Assembly (NCBI GenBank): GCA_963747765.1
Contig: CAVVGH010000001.1
Span: 62,001-126,000 of the forward strand
Length of the DNA: 64,000 bases
Direction of reading: 5' to 3'
From: VRUE01 sp963747765
Lineage (GTDB): Bacteria; Actinomycetota; Thermoleophilia; Solirubrobacterales; 70-9
Numbering within the stretch: position 1 is the stretch's first letter; every line of letters begins with the position of its first letter. The position numbers and the translations under genes were made by a program. Below the pieces are notes generated by a model that saw nothing but the letters and a program-made list of their open reading frames with translations, was not told the DNA's origin and ran no database searches. Positions 60,731-64,000 of this stretch are shown here, one piece after another.

Positions 60731-60950
60731 CTCCGTTCGTCATTTGTACCGCTCTGCGACACAAAGAGCGAACGGAGTTCGTGTCCGCCCCTCGGGCCAC
60801 ATCTCGCGGGACGACGCCGGCGGCCGCTGATCGCCCGGGTCCTACACAGCCTCCCCCTGCTTGCCCTCCTCACCTGCAAGTAGGAGGGCAAGCAGGGGGA
60901 GGCTGTTTCTCTCAGCAATCATCGTGGGGTTCGTTTCGGGTCCCAGGGGC
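60731..60950. repeat. Composite hairpin repeat element, copy 4 (inverted, B-F-A-E)
   Basis: Hairpin B (60731-60777, arms ctccgttcg / cgaacggag), block F with cgagatgtggccc on the minus strand, hairpin A (60849-60905) whose 22-bp arms are perfectly complementary around loop tcacctgcaagta, then block E (gtttctctcag, ggttcgtttcggg). Arms differ from the other A copies at a paired position (cttgcc / ggcaag instead of tttgcc / ggcaaa). The remaining 60951-61092 shows nothing. Confidence 0.92.
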
Positions 60951-61092
60951 CATTTCTTTGCCCAGGGGCAGGCTCCCTATCTACCGAGATAGCGCATGGC
61001 GGGTTGGCTCCAACTCGCTCGTTTTGCGCCCGCTGGTCGCTTTGCCACCGCGGACGGTGGTCAAAAGACCATTCGATGAAGAAACCGGGGCC

Positions 61093-61569
61093 TCAGCTCA
61101 GCGCGCCGTACTCGCCCGCGTGGAAGACGAGTGGGTCGCCCTCGATCGCCTCCAGCTCGACCACCTCGCCGGTGACGATCACATGGTCGCCGCCGGCAAT
61201 CACGTCGTGAAGCTCGCAGGCGACCCAGACAAGGGCGCCGTCGATCACCGGGACGCCCGCCCGTTCCCGCCAAGCGATACCGGCCCACTTTTCGGCGACC
61301 GGAACCTTGGTGGCGAAGGAGCGAGCGATCTGTGCCTGGCCGGCGTGCAGCACGCTGATCGCAAAGCGGTTGGCCGCCTGCACAGCGAGCAGCGTGCGGG
61401 AACCGCGGTCAAGACAGGCGAGCATCAGCATCGGCTCAATCGACAGCGAGCAGACGGCGTTCGCCGTGGCGCCGGCCGGTCCGCCGGGCCCGGTCGCGGC
61501 CACCACCGTGACCCCGGTGGGCAGCATCCCCATTGCAGCACGGAAACGAGCGGGGTCGGGCGGACTCAT
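61093..61569 (-). CDS. Flavin reductase-family protein
   Basis: A 158-residue FMN-binding protein of the flavin reductase-like domain (HpaC/RutF group), which supplies reduced flavin to a monooxygenase or acts as a stand-alone reductase. Typical parts are FRAAMGMLPTGVTVVAATGP, GATANAVCSLSIEPMLMLAC, FAISVLHAGQAQIARSFATK and the C-terminal GDHVIVTGEVVELE. No partner monooxygenase is in the window. Its ATG is only 29 bp from the divergent cytochrome start. Confidence 0.9.
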   Translation of the reverse strand: MSPPDPARFRAAMGMLPTGVTVVAATGPGGPAGATANAVCSLSIEPMLMLACLDRGSRTLLAVQAANRFAISVLHAGQAQIARSFATKVPVAEKWAGIAWRERAGVPVIDGALVWVACELHDVIAGGDHVIVTGEVVELEAIEGDPLVFHAGEYGALS

Positions 61570-61598
61570 CCTGGTCCAGACAATATGATGCCCGCCGG

Positions 61599-61997
61599 GT
61601 GCGAGCAGCTCTAGCCACAGCCCTGGCCGTAAGCGCCGCCGTTGGACTCAGCGCCTGCGGATTTGGCGAAGAGGGAATCGCCCTCTCCAAGAACGACCCG
61701 AACTACAACGGGGCCGTCCTCTTTGCCACGCACTGCTCCGGTTGCCACACGCTGAAGACCGCCGGCGCGCAGGGAACGGGGAATCGCAGCGTGCGCACGC
61801 AGGGGCCGAACCTCGATCAGCGAACCGAGACCTACGACGATGCTCTCTTCGCGATCCAGAACGGCGGCTTCTCCGGCGCGATCATGCCTCAGAACATCGT
61901 GGTGGGCTCCGAGGCCGAAGCGGTGGCCAGCTTCGTCGCCAAGTACGCCGGGCAGGAAGCCGAAACCACACCGCGCCCAGGCGCGAGCTCGCCCTGA
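61599..61997 (+). CDS. Class I c-type cytochrome lipoprotein
   Basis: A 132-residue membrane-attached cytochrome. It starts with GTG and a short signal peptide (RAALATALAVSAAVGLSACG) with the lipobox LSAC, so the mature N-terminal cysteine would carry lipid. The heme site is CSGCH in ATHCSGCHTLKTAG; the axial methionine is likely in GAIMPQNIV. It may pass electrons between a quinol-oxidising complex and a terminal oxidase, but neither is in this window. The start choice rests on the lipobox position; upstream sequence is shared with the divergent promoter. Confidence 0.88.
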   Translation: MRAALATALAVSAAVGLSACGFGEEGIALSKNDPNYNGAVLFATHCSGCHTLKTAGAQGTGNRSVRTQGPNLDQRTETYDDALFAIQNGGFSGAIMPQNIVVGSEAEAVASFVAKYAGQEAETTPRPGASSP

Positions 61998-62009
61998 CGT
62001 TTCGCCCGA

Positions 62010-63281
62010 ATGCTCGACCTGAAACTGATTCGCTCCGAGCCTGAGCGGGTCAAGACGGCGCTCGCCCGTCGTGGCGCCGCCGAGGGAGTCGACGAGCTGT
62101 TGGCTCTCGACGCTCGCCGCCGCGAGCTGCTGCCCCAGATCGAGGGCGCCCAGGCGGAGCGCAAGTCGCTGTCGGCGCGGATCGGCGAGGCGAAGAAGCA
62201 GGGCGAGGACGCCGCGGAGCTGATGGGCGAGGTCCAGGCGCTGAAGCAGACAATCGAGACCGGCAGGGCCGAGCTGGAGACCGTCGAGGCCGATCTCAAG
62301 CGGATCGCGGCGGCCCTCCCGAACCTGCCCGACCCCGATGCCCCGGACGGGATGACCGAGGAGGACGCGGTCGTCGTTCGCAAGATCGGCGAGCGACCCG
62401 ACTTCGACTTCGAGCCGCGCGACCACCTCGAGATCGGAACCGAGTTGGGCCTGATCGACATGGAGGCCGGGGCACGGCTGGCTGGTTCCCGCTTCGCCTA
62501 TCTCAAGGGAGACCTTGTCCTGCTGGAGCTGGCACTGGTGCGCTTCGCGATCGACCTCGTCCGCAAGGAGGGCCACGAACCCGTCGTGCCACCGGTTCTG
62601 GTCCGCGAAGAGGCGCTCTTCGGCACCGGCTTCCTACCCGGCGATCGCGACCAGATCTACGAGGTCCCCAAGGACGACCTGTTTCTGGTCGGCACCTCGG
62701 AGGTCTCCCTGGCAGCCCTGCACGCCGACCAGATCCTCGCTGCGGAGGAGCTTCCCCTGCGCTATGCGGGCTTCTCGACCTGCTTCCGGCGCGAGGCCGG
62801 CGCCGCCGGCCGGGACACCCGCGGCATCTTCAGGGTCCACCAGTTCGACAAGGTTGAGATGTTCTCGTTCGTGGAGCCGCCGCAGGCGACGGCGGAGCAC
62901 GAGCGCCTGCTCGCGATCGAGGAGCGAATCCTCAGCGAGCTCGAGATTCCCTATCGGGTCGTCGACGTCGCGGCGGGCGACCTCGGCGCGCCGGCGGCGA
63001 GGAAGTTCGACTGCGAGGCATGGATTCCCAGCCAGGGCCGCTACCGCGAGCTCACGTCGTGCTCGAACACCACCGACTACCAGGCGCGCCGGCTCGGTTG
63101 TAGGTATCGACCGGCAGAGGGAGAAACGCCACAGGCGGTGCATACGTTGAACGGAACCGCGGTGGCGGTTGGGAGAACGATCATCGCCCTGATCGAGAAC
63201 CGCCAAGAGCAGGACGGCGCGTTCACGGTACCGAATACTTTGCATTCGTACGGTGTCCCTGAGAAGATCGGAGCATCATGA
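62010..63281 (+). CDS. serS: Seryl-tRNA synthetase
   Basis: A 423-residue class II aminoacyl-tRNA synthetase. The N-terminal coiled-coil arm for tRNA contact covers about 1-105 (LDLKLIRSEPERVKTALARR to KRIAAALPNLPD). Class II motif 2 lies in STCFRREAGAAGRDTRGIFR with VHQFDKVEMF, the serine-binding and motif 3 region in YRELTSCSNTTDYQARRLGC and NGTAVAVGRTIIALIENRQ. Length and architecture are normal. The stop overlaps the start of a 26-codon ORF by 4 bp. Confidence 0.97.
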   Translation: MLDLKLIRSEPERVKTALARRGAAEGVDELLALDARRRELLPQIEGAQAERKSLSARIGEAKKQGEDAAELMGEVQALKQTIETGRAELETVEADLKRIAAALPNLPDPDAPDGMTEEDAVVVRKIGERPDFDFEPRDHLEIGTELGLIDMEAGARLAGSRFAYLKGDLVLLELALVRFAIDLVRKEGHEPVVPPVLVREEALFGTGFLPGDRDQIYEVPKDDLFLVGTSEVSLAALHADQILAAEELPLRYAGFSTCFRREAGAAGRDTRGIFRVHQFDKVEMFSFVEPPQATAEHERLLAIEERILSELEIPYRVVDVAAGDLGAPAARKFDCEAWIPSQGRYRELTSCSNTTDYQARRLGCRYRPAEGETPQAVHTLNGTAVAVGRTIIALIENRQEQDGAFTVPNTLHSYGVPEKIGAS

Positions 63282-63358
63282 ACACGGACCGGAGCGTCAG
63301 TGCGGATCGAGCGGAGCTCGGGCCCGTTATGAGCTGGGAGTGTGAGGCCCTGTCATGA
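63278..63358 (+). CDS. 26-codon ORF bridging serS and the response regulator
   Basis: An ATG at 63278 overlaps the serS stop (ATGA), and the TGA at 63356-63358 overlaps the ATG of the next gene (ATGA). The peptide, MNTDRSVSADRAELGPVMSW plus ECEALS, has no recognised motif. The exact fit with both neighbours suggests translational coupling through a short peptide, or chance; a 77-bp gap in such a compact region otherwise has no explanation. Confidence 0.45.
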   Translation: MNTDRSVSADRAELGPVMSWECEALS

Positions 63359-64000
63359 GCACCACGGTCAGAGAGGCGAAACGAGTTGTTCTCTGTGACG
63401 ATCACGAGATCGTCCGAGAGGCAATCAAGGCGCGGATGGCCAGCTCAAGCGCCCTGGAGATCGTCGGCGAGGCGGGGAACGGTCGCGATGTCGTCAACGT
63501 GGTCAAAGAGCTCGAACCCGACGTTCTGATCATCGATGTCGAGCTTCCCAAGCGCGACGGGATCGAGGCCACCAAGGAGGTCCTCAAGGTTCGCCCACGG
63601 ACCAAAGTCATCATCTTCACGGCCCATGCCCAGCCGGACCTGCTGGCGCTGGCGCTGCGCGCCGGCGCCTCGGGCTACGTGCTGAAGTCGGCACCCGCCG
63701 AGGACATCGCCCGGGCCGTCAAAGCGGTGACCAGCGGCAACACCTTCCTGGGCGGCGACTTCGCGGGGGGCAAGCCCTCGGAGGTCGAGAAGCTTCTCGA
63801 CCTCTCCCCGCGCGAGCGCCAGATCCTCGAGCTGCTCGCCGAGGGGCTGCGCGTCAAAGAGATCGCGGAGCGGCTCGGGCTGAGCCCGGCGACGGTCCAC
63901 ACCCATGTCCGCAACGCAATCGCCAAGCTCGAGGTCGACACCCGCACCGAGGCGGTCGCCCTCGCGGTGCGCTTCAGCTACCTGGGCGCCGGGGGCGGCA
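63355..64000 (+). CDS. NarL/LuxR-family response regulator, 3' end outside window
   Basis: The frame is open from the ATG at 63355 to the last base, so at least 215 residues are present. The receiver domain (about 8-125) has the acidic pair in VVLCDDHEIVREAIKARM, the phospho-acceptor in VLIIDVELPKRDGIEATKEV, and ASGYVLKSAPAEDIARAV with the lysine. The LuxR helix-turn-helix is in LSPRERQILELLAEGL and KEIAERLGLSPATVHTHVRN. Only the very C-terminus is missing. A partner histidine kinase might lie downstream. Confidence 0.93.
   Translation, partial: MSTTVREAKRVVLCDDHEIVREAIKARMASSSALEIVGEAGNGRDVVNVVKELEPDVLIIDVELPKRDGIEATKEVLKVRPRTKVIIFTAHAQPDLLALALRAGASGYVLKSAPAEDIARAVKAVTSGNTFLGGDFAGGKPSEVEKLLDLSPRERQILELLAEGLRVKEIAERLGLSPATVHTHVRNAIAKLEVDTRTEAVALAVRFSYLGAGGG

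Overview
The window is high-GC DNA with GTG and TTG starts and dense operons with 1-8 bp overlaps. The gene set suggests an aerobic actinobacterium, most likely class Thermoleophilia (Solirubrobacterales-like): a Kgd-type fused 2-oxoglutarate dehydrogenase, a decaprenyl-phosphate phosphoribosyltransferase-type UbiA protein, a long ThyX-like protein and a 14-gene complex I operon. The lineage is an inference from gene content; no rRNA or tRNA gene was found to confirm it.

Layout. 1-7 kb: the 3' part of aconitase, then (minus) a fused lipoyl/E2/E1 2-oxoglutarate dehydrogenase with a small DUF3817-like membrane protein. 7-11 kb: a two-domain fatty acyl-CoA reductase-like protein and an alkyl-DHAP synthase-like flavoprotein, a plausible ether-lipid pair. 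11-16 kb: a secreted DUF5666-like protein, an OmpR/histidine kinase pair, a UbiA prenyltransferase and a polysaccharide deacetylase. 16-25 kb: two unknown genes, citrate synthase, a PfkB-type kinase, an OafA-like acyltransferase, a quinone oxidoreductase and a DEAD-box helicase. 25-35 kb: a second two-component pair, a phosphotransferase facing an ACAD10/11-like acyl-CoA dehydrogenase, a RibD-type reductase, a sulfotransferase, a flippase-like protein and small genes. 35-44 kb: a MacB/FtsX ABC exporter, the ThyX-like protein, a diguanylate cyclase, an SGNH hydrolase, a VOC protein and an AEC transporter. 44.9-60 kb: nuoA-N complete on the minus strand. 60-64 kb: a membrane protein, a flavin reductase, a c-type cytochrome lipoprotein, serS, a 26-codon bridging ORF and a partial NarL-type regulator.

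Together, aconitase, citrate synthase, 2-oxoglutarate dehydrogenase, complex I and the cytochrome describe an oxidative TCA and respiratory metabolism.

The most unusual signal is repeat biology, in three layers. (1) Palindromic elements lie in frame inside protein-coding genes: one family in kgd, nuoC and nuoD, a second in nuoJ and nuoG, and a third in nuoG that also occurs as intergenic hairpins at 16.1-16.4 kb. (2) A composite intergenic element, built from two strongly paired hairpins (A and B) and conserved flanks, occurs near 11.0, 33.3, 44.4 and 60.8 kb, with a partial copy at 17.5 kb and a lone B hairpin at 29.9 kb. (3) Tandem repeats begin inside the last codons of five genes and run past their stop codons (acnA, the deacetylase, the unknown gene at 16.5 kb, the acyltransferase and the sulfotransferase).
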